Made by a program: the position numbers and the translations under genes. Shown in pieces: positions 1-7,891 of a DNA stretch of 64,000 bases. Every line of letters starts with the position of its first letter. Position 1 is the stretch's first letter. The DNA is from Ruficoccus sp. ZRK36 (GTDB lineage: Bacteria; Verrucomicrobiota; Verrucomicrobiia; Opitutales; Cerasicoccaceae), in the NCBI RefSeq assembly GCF_019603315.1, contig NZ_CP080649.1, forward strand, positions 1,994,176-2,058,175, written 5' to 3'. Under the pieces are notes generated by a model. That model was given only the letters and a program-made list of their open reading frames with translations, did no database searches and had not been told where the DNA came from.

Positions 1-102
1 GAACTTGTGGGCAAACCCGTTTCGACAGCAACCCCTGAATGCGTGGGAGGGATGGGCAGATGCTTGTGCTCACGGTCGGGTCTCTCTGGTCTCGGGGGTT
101 GG

Positions 103-984
103 CTACTCGGTGTCTGAATCCAGGTAGATTTCGTTCATCCGTGAGGCTGGCAGGAAGTCCACGCTCTCCACCACGGCCTGCCCCTCAGGGCTGACGATGA
201 AGTCGATGAACTCCTGGACAATGGGGGTGCGCTCTTTACTGACATCGACGTAGAGATACAGCGGGCGGGCCAGCGGATAGCTGTTGTTGGAGGGCATCTT
301 GCCGTCCACCGGCAGCACTTTGACACCGGGGGTGTGGATGTAGGCCAGCCCCACATAGCCGACTCCGTACGGGTTGTGCGCGACCTCGGCGGCGATTTGC
401 TCATTACCGGCCAGCTTTTGCGCGAAAGGGGAGTAATTGCGGCGATGCAGGGAAAGTCTCTGGAATAGGCTGTATGTGCCCGAAGAGGTATTACGCGTAT
501 AGATGGAAATGTTTCCGCTCATCGGGCTGATCGCGCTCCAGTCCTCCACGTCGCCGGTAAAGATCATCTCGATCTCCCGCAGCCCGAGCTTTTTCAGGGG
601 GTTGTCCTCGTTGACGATGATGGCGATTCCGTCAACACCGACAGGGATGGGCTCAAGTTTGACGCCCTTGGCATTGGCGGCGCTCAACTCGCTGCTCTGA
701 AGCTCGCGGCTGGACATGGCGAGGTCCGCCTTACCGTCGATGATGGCTGCGATGCCCGTGCGCGAGCCTTCCGCCGAGATTTCAAAGGTGACGGTCTCGC
801 CCTGATTTTTCTTCTGGGCGATGAATTCCTCCTTCAGCCGGGGCATGAGCTTGGCTCCCAGCGTATCCGAGCCCTTGATGACGATTTTATCCGAAGCCTG
901 CGCGGTCGCACAAATCAACAGCATCCAGCCCAGTAACAGCGAGGCTGGCAGGAGTTTTTTGCGCAGGTGGAGGAGTGATCTCAT
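103..984 (-). CDS. PstS-like phosphate ABC transporter substrate-binding protein
   Basis: Predicted periplasmic ligand-binding protein that would deliver phosphate to a Pst-type ABC importer. The 293-residue product has a signal peptide ending near AQA (residue 30). Family landmarks are GSDTLG (38-43), SRTGIAA (74-80), ADLAMSSREL and TSSGTYSLFQ (166-175), which together form the phosphate-binding loops of PBP-like-2 proteins. The length fits the short PstS type. No pstC, pstA or pstB lies in the window, but the region downstream of its 3' end is cut by the window edge, so permease genes could follow there. The AT-rich upstream region (985-1082) shows no convincing Pho box. Family assignment is firm; phosphate as ligand is inferred from the family. 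Confidence 0.85.
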   Translation of the reverse strand: MRSLLHLRKKLLPASLLLGWMLLICATAQASDKIVIKGSDTLGAKLMPRLKEEFIAQKKNQGETVTFEISAEGSRTGIAAIIDGKADLAMSSRELQSSELSAANAKGVKLEPIPVGVDGIAIIVNEDNPLKKLGLREIEMIFTGDVEDWSAISPMSGNISIYTRNTSSGTYSLFQRLSLHRRNYSPFAQKLAGNEQIAAEVAHNPYGVGYVGLAYIHTPGVKVLPVDGKMPSNNSYPLARPLYLYVDVSKERTPIVQEFIDFIVSPEGQAVVESVDFLPASRMNEIYLDSDTE

Positions 985-1082
985 CAGGAATGTTTCCGTT
1001 TTAACCGGACGTATATATCAGAGTAATGTTACGTCCATGTGAATAATGGGCTTTTTCTTTAAAATATTCGTAGCAACAGCGT

Positions 1083-2312
1083 TTACGGCCCGCTGGCTCT
1101 GAGCATGAGGAGCCCCTCAACGACGCCCTGAGCGTACTCCTCGACGAGTCCATCCGGCAGCGGCTCGGGGGCTTCGGCTTCGGCCTTGAGCCGAGGGTAG
1201 ACGGCCTGACTGTTGGCGACATAGGGCTCCAAGAAGACGACGGGGCAGCTGTAGAGGCGGTTCGCGAGGAGGTTGCGCCCCCACACATAGGGCTGACCGA
1301 CGAGGGGGACGGCATTGGAGCCGGTGTAGCGGAAAGGCGGCAGGCCGGTCGCGTCGGCCAGCCCGGCCGCCACAGCAGCGGCGACCTCGGCCTCCACGCT
1401 GCCGGAGTCGTTGAGCAGCTTGATCAGCATCTCGGCCCGGACATCGTCGTAGGAGAGCTCCTGCGCGCTGTAGGCACCGTTGACGAGCGCGTGCAGGTGA
1501 TTGGGAGTGAGCAGCGTCGGCTGTGCCGGATTGGGGAACTCCTCGGCGTTGATGTGCAGGCAGATAACGAGATCGGGGCGTAGCTGCTCGTTGACGAGCT
1601 CTGCACGGGCACGGATATCGCTGACCCGGTAGAAAAGGATGTTACTCAGGCGCTGGAGGTCAGCTGGGGTGGGGGCTGGCCCCTGTGGGTTCTGGTCCGC
1701 ATACCAGGCCTCCGCCCGGGGGCGCAAGCTTTCCGGCGTCTCTGCCGTGACGGGGCCGGGCTGATCGCGCACGAGGCTGACCTGGGCTCCGAGGGCCTGC
1801 AGTTTCTTTTTCAGGACCTGTGCCACAGACAGCACGAGATCCCCCTCCTGGATGAGCGGCCCGCCCTCAATGCTCCAGCTGCGCCCCTCCTGTGGGCCAT
1901 AGCTGCCGCCGAGATGGCCGGGGTCGAGCGCGATGTGCCATCCGGTAAAGGGCTGCTCAGCCGAGGCCTCTGCCAACAGTTCCTCGGGTTTACGCCAGCG
2001 GCGGGGCACGGGGGCGGCGGTTTCGGTACTCTCAGCGAAGACCAGCCGGTAGGGCGCGCTGTCGGTGCCTGTCTGGATGAGGGCGGCCTCGGGGGTGACG
2101 GTGATACACCCCGTCCATGCGCCCCGCGGCGCATAAAGCGTATCGAGTCGCCTCAGGAACTCCTCTCGGGTCAGTGTGCGCTGGAAGACATCGAGGGTGC
2201 TCCAGTCGGGATGTTGGCCGAGGCTGGTCACGTGATTAGCGTAGGTGAGAGGGGGCCAGAGTGAGGCGAGCAGGATGACAAAGGCGAAGATGAGGCGTGC
2301 GGGCTTGCGCAT
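1083..2312 (-). CDS. N-acetylmuramoyl-L-alanine amidase (Amidase_3 family)
   Basis: Predicted zinc amidase that cleaves the lactyl-amide bond between MurNAc and the peptide stem in peptidoglycan. I chose the ATG that begins MRKPARL because a hydrophobic signal peptide follows it directly; the 14 codons upstream look non-coding. The zinc-site landmarks of Amidase_3 are visible: DPGHLGG (130-136), an acidic IQEGDL near residue 156, LHINAE near residue 263, and a late VFLEPYV. The N-terminal ~110 residues are not recognised and may be a substrate or wall-binding region. It is 98 bp upstream of the PstS-like gene on the same strand, which does not suggest strong coupling. Confidence 0.8.
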   Translation of the reverse strand: MRKPARLIFAFVILLASLWPPLTYANHVTSLGQHPDWSTLDVFQRTLTREEFLRRLDTLYAPRGAWTGCITVTPEAALIQTGTDSAPYRLVFAESTETAAPVPRRWRKPEELLAEASAEQPFTGWHIALDPGHLGGSYGPQEGRSWSIEGGPLIQEGDLVLSVAQVLKKKLQALGAQVSLVRDQPGPVTAETPESLRPRAEAWYADQNPQGPAPTPADLQRLSNILFYRVSDIRARAELVNEQLRPDLVICLHINAEEFPNPAQPTLLTPNHLHALVNGAYSAQELSYDDVRAEMLIKLLNDSGSVEAEVAAAVAAGLADATGLPPFRYTGSNAVPLVGQPYVWGRNLLANRLYSCPVVFLEPYVANSQAVYPRLKAEAEAPEPLPDGLVEEYAQGVVEGLLMLRASGP

Positions 2313-2407
2313 AGCGGGCTTTCGGGCATGAATCCGGACAAGTCTTTCATTCAATCAACGCCTGGCACTGACCAGGTTGTTGCTTTAAAAAACATCACTC
2401 TAGTCCT

Positions 2408-3157
2408 ATGTCTCCTGCCGAACAACTGCAAAGCGCGGCCAAACGCCTGCGCGAAGAGCTGGCGGGGTTGCGCTTTGGCGCGCCCGTTACCCACATCTAC
2501 CAGCCCCTCGACTACGCCTGGGAACCCCATGCCCAATATCTGGAAAAATACGGCAACGCGACCAAGCGGGTAATCTTTATGGGGATGAACCCCGGCCCCT
2601 TTGGCATGGCGCAGACGGGGGTGCCCTTTGGGGAGATCGAGGCCGTGCGGGACTGGATCGGGATAGAGGCTCCGGTGGGCAAGCCCCCGGTCGAGCACCC
2701 GAAGCGCCCGGTCGACGGGTTTGCCTGCACGCGCTCCGAGGTCAGCGGGCGGCGCCTGTGGGGGCTGTTCGCGGAGAAATTCGGCCCCGCGCAAAATTTT
2801 TTCCGGGAGCATTTCGTCGCCAACTACATCCCGCTGCTGTTCTTGCAGGCTGATGAAAAGGGCTGCCGGAATATCGCCCCCGACAAGCTCGGGGCCGCTG
2901 ACTCGGCCGCCCTGCTCGCTGCCTGCGACGAGCACCTGCGCACGGTGGTCGAGGTCTTACAGCCCGAGTGGGTGATCGGCGTGGGTAAATTTGCCGAGGG
3001 GCGCGCCCGCGAGGCGCTCGGCCCGGACGGCCCGAAGATAGGGACCGTCCTGCATCCCAGCCCCGCCAGTCCCGCCGCCAACCGCGGCTGGGCCCCGCAG
3101 GCCACAGCCCAGCTTGAGGCCCTCGGCATCTGGGTGCGTGACCGCACAGGACATTGA
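2408..3157 (+). CDS. SMUG1-type uracil-DNA glycosylase (UDG family 3)
   Basis: Predicted monofunctional glycosylase that removes uracil and related oxidised pyrimidines from DNA to start base-excision repair. The first catalytic motif GMNPGPFGMAQTGVPFG (59-75) matches the vertebrate SMUG1 signature essentially residue for residue. The second motif, HPSPASPAANRGW near the C-terminus, is also SMUG1-like. At 249 aa it is close to the family norm of about 270. The last residues (VRDRTGH) are encoded by a dispersed repeat that also occurs after two other genes in this window, so the natural C-terminus has probably been replaced or extended by repeat sequence. SMUG1 is best known from animals and only scattered bacteria. 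Confidence 0.88.
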   Translation: MSPAEQLQSAAKRLREELAGLRFGAPVTHIYQPLDYAWEPHAQYLEKYGNATKRVIFMGMNPGPFGMAQTGVPFGEIEAVRDWIGIEAPVGKPPVEHPKRPVDGFACTRSEVSGRRLWGLFAEKFGPAQNFFREHFVANYIPLLFLQADEKGCRNIAPDKLGAADSAALLAACDEHLRTVVEVLQPEWVIGVGKFAEGRAREALGPDGPKIGTVLHPSPASPAANRGWAPQATAQLEALGIWVRDRTGH

Positions 3158-3295
3158 TGGGGCGCTACGCGCCTGCCCCGGCTGAATAGCTGGGGAGCTT
3201 TTTTATGCCTCAAAGTCTTCGTCATCCCGCCGCCTTGGCGGTGGCATCGGTGATGCTCCGCCGCGCATCCCAGGGACAGGACTTGCCCTGAGGGG
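3134..3295. repeat. Dispersed palindromic repeat cluster, copy 1
   Basis: Starts with the core GTGCGTGACCGCACAGGAC, which recurs at 38798-38816 and, as GCGTGACCGCACAGGAC, at 40815-40831. It continues with a CCGCCTTGGCGG hairpin and a GGCGGTGGCATC..TGATGCTCC stretch that is nearly repeated near 40977-41005. An ACAGGACTTGCCCTG palindrome follows near 3280. The first 24 bp overlap the 3' end of the SMUG1 coding region, including its stop codon. No coding potential is recognised in the intergenic part. Confidence 0.65.
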
Positions 3296-3361
3296 AAAAT
3301 AGTCGTTGACAATAGCGGGGGAGAGGTCTTTTTTCGTCCGCTTTCCATCAATTTCAGAGCC

Positions 3362-3487
3362 ATGAAAGTCGTATCTTCCATCAAATCGCTCAAGAACCGC
3401 CACCCGGACTGCCAGGTAGTCCGCCGTCGTGGACGGATCTATGTCATCAACAAAACCAACCCCCGCTTCAAGGCGCGGCAGGGCTAA
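3362..3487 (+). CDS. rpmJ: 50S ribosomal protein L36, zinc-free type
   Basis: A 41-codon gene whose product begins [20 protein letters not shown] and ends NPRFKARQG. This matches bacterial L36, in particular the YkgO-like paralogue that lacks the four zinc-binding Cys/His residues; only one Cys remains. It is a component of the large ribosomal subunit. It precedes type-B L31 by 17 bp, so the two are probably cotranscribed. The pairing mirrors the ykgO-ykgM pair of Escherichia coli, although the order there is reversed and under Zur control. I see no clear Zur operator here. A TTGACA at 3306-3311 could be a -35 element, but no good -10 follows. Confidence 0.93.
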   Translation: MKVVSSIKSLKNRHPDCQVVRRRGRIYVINKTNPRFKARQG

Positions 3488-3504
3488 CCTTTTAAGGCGC
3501 AAGC

Positions 3505-3756
3505 GTGAAAAAAGATCTTCATCCCAAGTACCAGCCCGTCGCCTTCGTTGACGTTGAAACTGGCAGCAAGTTCCTGACCCGCTCCACGGTCCGCACCTCT
3601 CAGAAGGAAACGATCGACGGCGTCGAGTACGGTGTCGTGGTTTGCGACGTGACGAGCCACTCGCACCCGGCCTTTACCGGTGAAAAGCGTTTTGTGGACA
3701 CCGCCGGCCGCGTGGAAAAGTTCCAGAACAAGTTCCGCCGTCGCCGCGGCAACTAA
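3505..3756 (+). CDS. rpmE2: 50S ribosomal protein L31 type B
   Basis: An 83-residue large-subunit protein starting MKKDLHPKYQPVAFVDVETG. Landmarks of type-B L31 are SKFLTRSTVRT, the SHSHPAFTGEKRFVDTAGRVEKF block and the basic tail FRRRRG. The CxxC zinc motif of type-A L31 is absent. It lies 17 bp downstream of rpmJ and is followed by a good intrinsic terminator, so rpmJ-rpmE2 appears to be a closed two-gene unit. Whether these are the only L36 and L31 copies in the genome cannot be seen here. Confidence 0.95.
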   Translation: MKKDLHPKYQPVAFVDVETGSKFLTRSTVRTSQKETIDGVEYGVVVCDVTSHSHPAFTGEKRFVDTAGRVEKFQNKFRRRRGN

Positions 3757-3782
3757 GCCCGGAGCTGCAACACTTTTACCTG

Positions 3783-3811
3783 ACGCCGCCTCACGAGGGC
3801 GGCGTTTTTTT
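3783..3811 (+). terminator. Intrinsic terminator after rpmE2
   Basis: A stem CGCCGCC/GGCGGCG with a 7-nt loop is followed directly by a run of seven T. It lies 27 bp after the L31 stop codon. Confidence 0.85.
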
Positions 3812-3817
3812 GTGTCA

Positions 3818-4015
3818 GGGGGCGGGCCACAGGCTCACTGCCGGCGTGCGTGGCATCCGTTTAGTTCTTTATTATATTTGGGGCTCTGCGCCCCCAATCC
3901 CCGCAGCAGGCAAAGCCTGCACTTTCGATGCTGCGCATCGCGTCCAGGATTATGCGGACGTGACACTGGCCCCTCAGTGCCAGCGGGGGATAACTTACGC
4001 TGCGCGGCCTAAGCC
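3818..4015. other. Intergenic GC-rich repeat-like stretch
   Basis: No gene recognised. Several short palindromes (GGGGCTCTGCGCCCC, GCAGGCAAAGCCTGC, GATGCTGCGCATC) give it the look of the dispersed palindromic repeats elsewhere in the window. It separates the L31 terminator from the convergent comEC operon. Confidence 0.35.
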
Positions 4016-4020
4016 CAGGT

Positions 4021-4284
4021 CTATCCCTGGCGGACCTTGTCCTTGGCCGCTTCGCGTTCCTCATCGAGACGGGCGCGCTCGTTGAGGAGCTGTTTCTCGA
4101 TAGCGGCGCGCTCGTCGTGACCGGCTTTAGCGAGCTGTCCTTGGAGGAAAATCTCCTTTTCGGCGATCTTCGCATCGTACTTTTTGTCGATGTCGGCCAG
4201 TGCGGCCTTTTGCTCAGGGCTCAGCTTGACGGCTGGTTCGCTCTTTTCGAGCCGTTCCATGGCGAGTTCGTAGGCGCTCTTCAT
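4021..4284 (-). CDS. Conserved small charged protein of unknown function
   Basis: An 87-residue soluble protein beginning MKSAYELAMERLEKSEP. It is rich in Glu, Lys and Ala and almost certainly helical: the stretch from residue 20 to the end (ALADIDKKYDAKIAEKE onwards) reads like a coiled coil. There is no signal peptide or membrane segment. Its ATG lies 3 bp after the stop codon of comEC, so translation is probably coupled and the two form an operon. I recognise no domain; similar MKSAYELAMERL openings occur in uncharacterised bacterial proteins (recollection, not a search). Confidence 0.75.
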   Translation of the reverse strand: MKSAYELAMERLEKSEPAVKLSPEQKAALADIDKKYDAKIAEKEIFLQGQLAKAGHDERAAIEKQLLNERARLDEEREAAKDKVRQG

Positions 4285-4287
4285 GGT

Positions 4288-5952
4288 CTAGAGCTTGGCG
4301 AATTCTGCCCCAAAGACAAGCACGGGGGTGAGGATGGCTGGCGGAATCAAATACGCGACCGGATGGTGTCTTGCCCAGCGGGACACGGCCAGCAGACTAA
4401 GCAGTAGCGCGAGCGAGGCCGTAGGTGCTACCCACTCAGCCCGAAACCCCGCCTGCCAAAATCCACCCGGCAGCGTGATGGATGAGCTGACCACAGCCCA
4501 CATCTCCCAGATGACGGGCCGGATCGCGGCATTGACGATGGCTCCCAGGGCGGGGATCGCTGCCAGCCCGATGATCGCAGAGGCGAGAGCTCCGACGATG
4601 ACGATCGTCGCCAGCGGGATCAGGATAAGATTTAACAGGACAGCGCCGGGAGCGAAGATATTGAAGTACTCGATCGTCAGCGGGCTGGCGAAAATAAACG
4701 CGGCCACCGACACCGCGAGCGACGCACACAGGATTTTTAGCAGATACCGCAGCAGACGCTGGAAACGGCTCAAGCTGTCGGCGGGAATGAGCCGGTACGG
4801 GTCGAGCCGTGCCATCGCCCACTCCGATAGCGGGGCAGCATAGAGCAGCAGGGCAGCGACAACCAGATAGGAGAGCTGGAACCCGGCGGAGAATAGTTGG
4901 CGTGGGTCTATTAAAAGCACGGCCAGGGCCGATCCCAACAGGGCGGAGAAGGGCGCGGGCCTGCGGCGGAAGAGCTGGGCACCCCAGTAAAACGCTACCA
5001 TGAGAAACGCGCGCAGGGCCGACGGCGGTGCGCCGATGATCTGCACGTAGAGCAGCAGCAGGGCCAGCCCGAGCGCCGCTGCTGTCGGGGCAGGTACGCG
5101 CAGCAGCCGCAGAATAAGCGCAAAGGCCCCCGCGATGATCCCCACGTGCAGCCCGCTGACGGCGAACAGGTGCATGGTCCCGCTGGCGATAAAGGTTTCC
5201 TTCTGTGAGCGGGCCAGCTCCCCCTTGTCCCCGAGGAACATCGCGGCAGCCACACCGGCCAGCGCTTGCTCACCAGCGGTCTCGGCGCCCGCGTGCAGCG
5301 CGGTGTTGATGCGGCGGTTCATGTGGTGGCACCAGCGCCTAAAGCCGCTCGCGGTATGCTCGATCTGGAGCGCGTCCCCTTGGCCGATCTGGAGCACGTA
5401 GCCGCTTTGCACCAGATACTGCTCGAAGCCGTTCAAATCGTCGTCCGGATTCAGCCGGGTAACTTTTCCCCGCGCCCGAATAGTGGCTCCCGGCAGGGCT
5501 TCGCCCCGATCGATGTCTTCAGCCCACAGTGAAAACGCTATCGGCTGCCCATGCAGATACGGCTGGAGTCTCGGGGCCTCACTCACCGTGGCCAGCCCGC
5601 TCAGGCGCGGAAACTTTTTTCCGGTCTGGAAGACCCGGTCGATCTTCAGGGCGACCTCCGCCTCTCGCGGCGTAAAGCTCTCGGGCGGCAGGGCAGGGGG
5701 CTCACGGTGCAGCGCGCAGGCCCACGCCAGGAGCGCCCCGGATACGATGATCAGGAATCCCCAGACAGGCCTCACAAACCACCGCTCACGCAGGGTCAAT
5801 ACACACGCGCAGGCGGCCACGGCCAGCCCCGTCGCAGCGAGTGCCACCGGGGGCACAGTGGCTCCCAGCACCCGCGCCAGGATGATGCCCCAGACCAGGG
5901 GAGCCGCCAGCCAGAGCAGCGGGGCGTGTCCATCGGTACGTGGGGCGGGCAT
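4288..5952 (-). CDS. comEC: ComEC/Rec2-family membrane channel protein
   Basis: A 554-residue polytopic membrane protein of the family that forms the inner-membrane channel for single-stranded DNA uptake in natural transformation. The N-terminal ~150 residues resemble DUF4131, with a soluble OB-like segment near 90-200. The Competence domain follows; its signature GTMHLFAVSGLHVGII lies near residue 257. The C-terminal metallo-beta-lactamase domain of long ComEC proteins is absent: the protein ends after the transmembrane block. Such short forms exist, so it need not be broken. The downstream 87-aa gene is tightly coupled to it. Confidence 0.85.
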   Translation of the reverse strand: MPAPRTDGHAPLLWLAAPLVWGIILARVLGATVPPVALAATGLAVAACACVLTLRERWFVRPVWGFLIIVSGALLAWACALHREPPALPPESFTPREAEVALKIDRVFQTGKKFPRLSGLATVSEAPRLQPYLHGQPIAFSLWAEDIDRGEALPGATIRARGKVTRLNPDDDLNGFEQYLVQSGYVLQIGQGDALQIEHTASGFRRWCHHMNRRINTALHAGAETAGEQALAGVAAAMFLGDKGELARSQKETFIASGTMHLFAVSGLHVGIIAGAFALILRLLRVPAPTAAALGLALLLLYVQIIGAPPSALRAFLMVAFYWGAQLFRRRPAPFSALLGSALAVLLIDPRQLFSAGFQLSYLVVAALLLYAAPLSEWAMARLDPYRLIPADSLSRFQRLLRYLLKILCASLAVSVAAFIFASPLTIEYFNIFAPGAVLLNLILIPLATIVIVGALASAIIGLAAIPALGAIVNAAIRPVIWEMWAVVSSSITLPGGFWQAGFRAEWVAPTASLALLLSLLAVSRWARHHPVAYLIPPAILTPVLVFGAEFAKL

Positions 5953-6028
5953 GCTTTTAGTGATTCAGAAAATCAGGCTTTGATAAATGCCAAATGCTAA
6001 AAAGCACGGTGTGCAGTTGGGAGCGTCT

Positions 6029-6940
6029 TCAGTGGTCGTCCTGGCGACGCCACCATCCGGCCAGGAGCGAGCCGGTGATGTTGTGCCAGATCGAGAAAAG
6101 CGCACCGGGCAGGGCGGCGGCAGCCGAGAAGTATTTGATCGCCAGTGCCACCGCGAGGCCGGAGTTCTGCATCCCTACCTCGATAGCCAGCGTGCGGCAG
6201 GTGCGCGCGTCTCGCCCGAGCAGGTGCGGGACGCCATAGCCGAGCGCAAGTCCTGTGGCATTGTGCAGGGCGATTGCCAGCGCCACCGCCAGCCCCATCT
6301 CTCCGATACTGGTCCGGTTGAGGGCGACAATGATCGCGATGATCAGCACGATGGCGGCGACGGACAGGAGCGGGAACACGTGCTGCACCGGACGCAGGCG
6401 CTGCCCGAAAAACCGGTTCACGATCATCCCGGCCAGGACGGGCACGAGCACGATCTTGGCAATGCTCAGGAGCATGGGGCCGGCGGGGACGGGTACCCGC
6501 GTGCCTGCGTAGAGGAGCGTCAGCAGGGGGGTGGCGAGGACGGCCAGCAGGGTTGACACCGTGGTCAGCGTGATGGAGAGGGCGACGTCTCCGCGCCCCA
6601 GGTAGCAGATAACATTCGAGGCTGTGCCTCCCGGGCAGCTCCCCACAAGCACCAGCCCGGCCAGCAGCATCGGGGGCAGGTCAAGCGCCGCAGCGATGGC
6701 CCACGCCGCCAGTGGCATGACCAGGTACTGCAGGGCGACACCAAGCAGAATCGTGCCCGGTCGCCGCAGCACCGCTGCGAAATTATCCCAGCTCAGGGTG
6801 AGCCCCATGCCGAGCATTACCAGCCCCAGCAGGGGGACGATGGCAGGCTTTAGCGCTGCAAAGGGCGCTGGTATGGCGTAGGCCAGTCCTGAGAATAGGA
6901 TGGCCCAGACCGGAAAGAGTGAGGTGAAGCGTGCGCTCAA
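6029..6940 (-). CDS. Bile acid:sodium symporter (BASS) family transporter
   Basis: A 303-residue integral membrane protein with about ten hydrophobic segments. The family core GSCPGGTASNVICYLGRGDVALSITLTTVST is the Na+-binding and crossover region of BASS/ASBT proteins, here near residues 113-143. The best start is a TTG at 6938-6940, supported by a GGAGG site 8 nt upstream; no in-frame ATG fits. Only 17 bp separate it from the stop codon of thiD, so the two are very likely cotranscribed. Bacterial BASS members carry organic anions such as ketopantoate; the thiD neighbour makes a vitamin precursor a reasonable guess, but the substrate is unknown. Confidence 0.85.
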   Translation of the reverse strand: MSARFTSLFPVWAILFSGLAYAIPAPFAALKPAIVPLLGLVMLGMGLTLSWDNFAAVLRRPGTILLGVALQYLVMPLAAWAIAAALDLPPMLLAGLVLVGSCPGGTASNVICYLGRGDVALSITLTTVSTLLAVLATPLLTLLYAGTRVPVPAGPMLLSIAKIVLVPVLAGMIVNRFFGQRLRPVQHVFPLLSVAAIVLIIAIIVALNRTSIGEMGLAVALAIALHNATGLALGYGVPHLLGRDARTCRTLAIEVGMQNSGLAVALAIKYFSAAAALPGALFSIWHNITGSLLAGWWRRQDDH

Positions 6941-6957
6941 AACGATGCCTCCACTGC

Positions 6958-7755
6958 CTAGGCGTTGTCGATGCCGACTCCGTGGCTGATGAAGTTCTCA
7001 CCACGGACACGCAGGGGCTGCTTCATCGCGCTTTGCAGATACGCATGAGCAGCGGTGACGGCCTCGGCCAGCTCTAGTCCCCGTGCGAGGTGTGCGGCGA
7101 TGGATGATGATAGCGTGCAGCCGCTGCCGTGCGTATTGACATTATCAATACGTTTAGAGCTTAGCTGATATGGCTCATCGCCGGGGATGGCGAGGGTGTC
7201 GATGAGAGTGCCGCCGGGTAGGTGGCCGCCTTTGAGCAGGACGGCGGTTCCGTATTTCTCGCATAGCTCCTGAGCCGTGGCGGCGAGCTTATCCACACGC
7301 TCCACGGGGCGACCGAGTAGGACGGTGGCCTCGTCGAGATTGGGAGTGATCAGGGTGGCACACGGCAGCAGTTCTTTCTCCAGTGTGGCGACGGCGTCGG
7401 GCTGGAGCAGGACGGCGCCCGAGGTGGAGACCATGACCGGGTCCACCACGGCGGGGATGTTCTCACGCTGGATAAAGCGGGCGGTGGTCTCGATCAGGGG
7501 GGCGGAAAAAAGCATGCCCGTTTTCAGCGCGCGGATGGGGAAGTAGGCGGCCAGTTGATCGAGCTGTGCCTGGAGGAAATCCGGGGGAACCTCGTGGATC
7601 GCGCTGACGCCCTCGGGGTTCTGTGCCGTGAGTGCCGCAAAGGCGCTGACCCCGTACACGCCGTGCGCGGCAAAGGTCAACAGGTCGGCCTGGATGCCGG
7701 CCCCGGCTCCGCTGTCGGAGGTGGCGATGGTGAGGGCGACGGGCAGTTCGCTCAT
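6958..7755 (-). CDS. thiD: Hydroxymethylpyrimidine/phosphomethylpyrimidine kinase
   Basis: Catalyses the two phosphorylations that turn hydroxymethylpyrimidine into HMP diphosphate for thiamine synthesis. I start at [18 protein letters not shown] (ATG at 7755), giving 265 residues, the family norm; the 27 upstream codons are spurious. Visible signatures are [19 protein letters not shown] (substrate loop), [34 protein letters not shown], and the catalytic [17 protein letters not shown] near the C-terminus. The usual SSGGAG loop reads DSGAGAG here. No TPP riboswitch is visible upstream. The downstream BASS gene is coupled. Confidence 0.93.
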   Translation of the reverse strand: MSELPVALTIATSDSGAGAGIQADLLTFAAHGVYGVSAFAALTAQNPEGVSAIHEVPPDFLQAQLDQLAAYFPIRALKTGMLFSAPLIETTARFIQRENIPAVVDPVMVSTSGAVLLQPDAVATLEKELLPCATLITPNLDEATVLLGRPVERVDKLAATAQELCEKYGTAVLLKGGHLPGGTLIDTLAIPGDEPYQLSSKRIDNVNTHGSGCTLSSSIAAHLARGLELAEAVTAAHAYLQSAMKQPLRVRGENFISHGVGIDNA

Positions 7756-7836
7756 AGGTATCGATGCAATGCGAACCGCCCGCCTATGGCAAGCTCTGGC
7801 TGGGGCGAAGCGCTGGCGTTGTCTATGCCGTTGCAT

Positions 7837-7867
7837 AAAAAATGCCTGAGGCGTGTGGCCTCAGGCA
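7837..7867 (-). terminator. Intrinsic terminator of the oxidoreductase gene
   Basis: A perfect 10-bp stem TGCCTGAGGC/GCCTCAGGCA with a 5-nt loop is followed on the minus strand by six T. It sits just after the stop codon at 7892. Confidence 0.9.
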
Positions 7868-7891
7868 TGGGGTGGAAATTACAGTGCTGCG

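Noticed and set aside
1-102. Gene fragment at the left edge
   Set aside because: No convincing frame with recognisable protein sequence.
985-1082. Pho box ahead of the PstS-like gene
   Set aside because: No two CTGTCAT-like repeats at 11-bp spacing.
7756-7836. TPP riboswitch upstream of thiD
   Set aside because: Core CTGAGA-type TPP motif not found in this 81-bp region or its neighbour.
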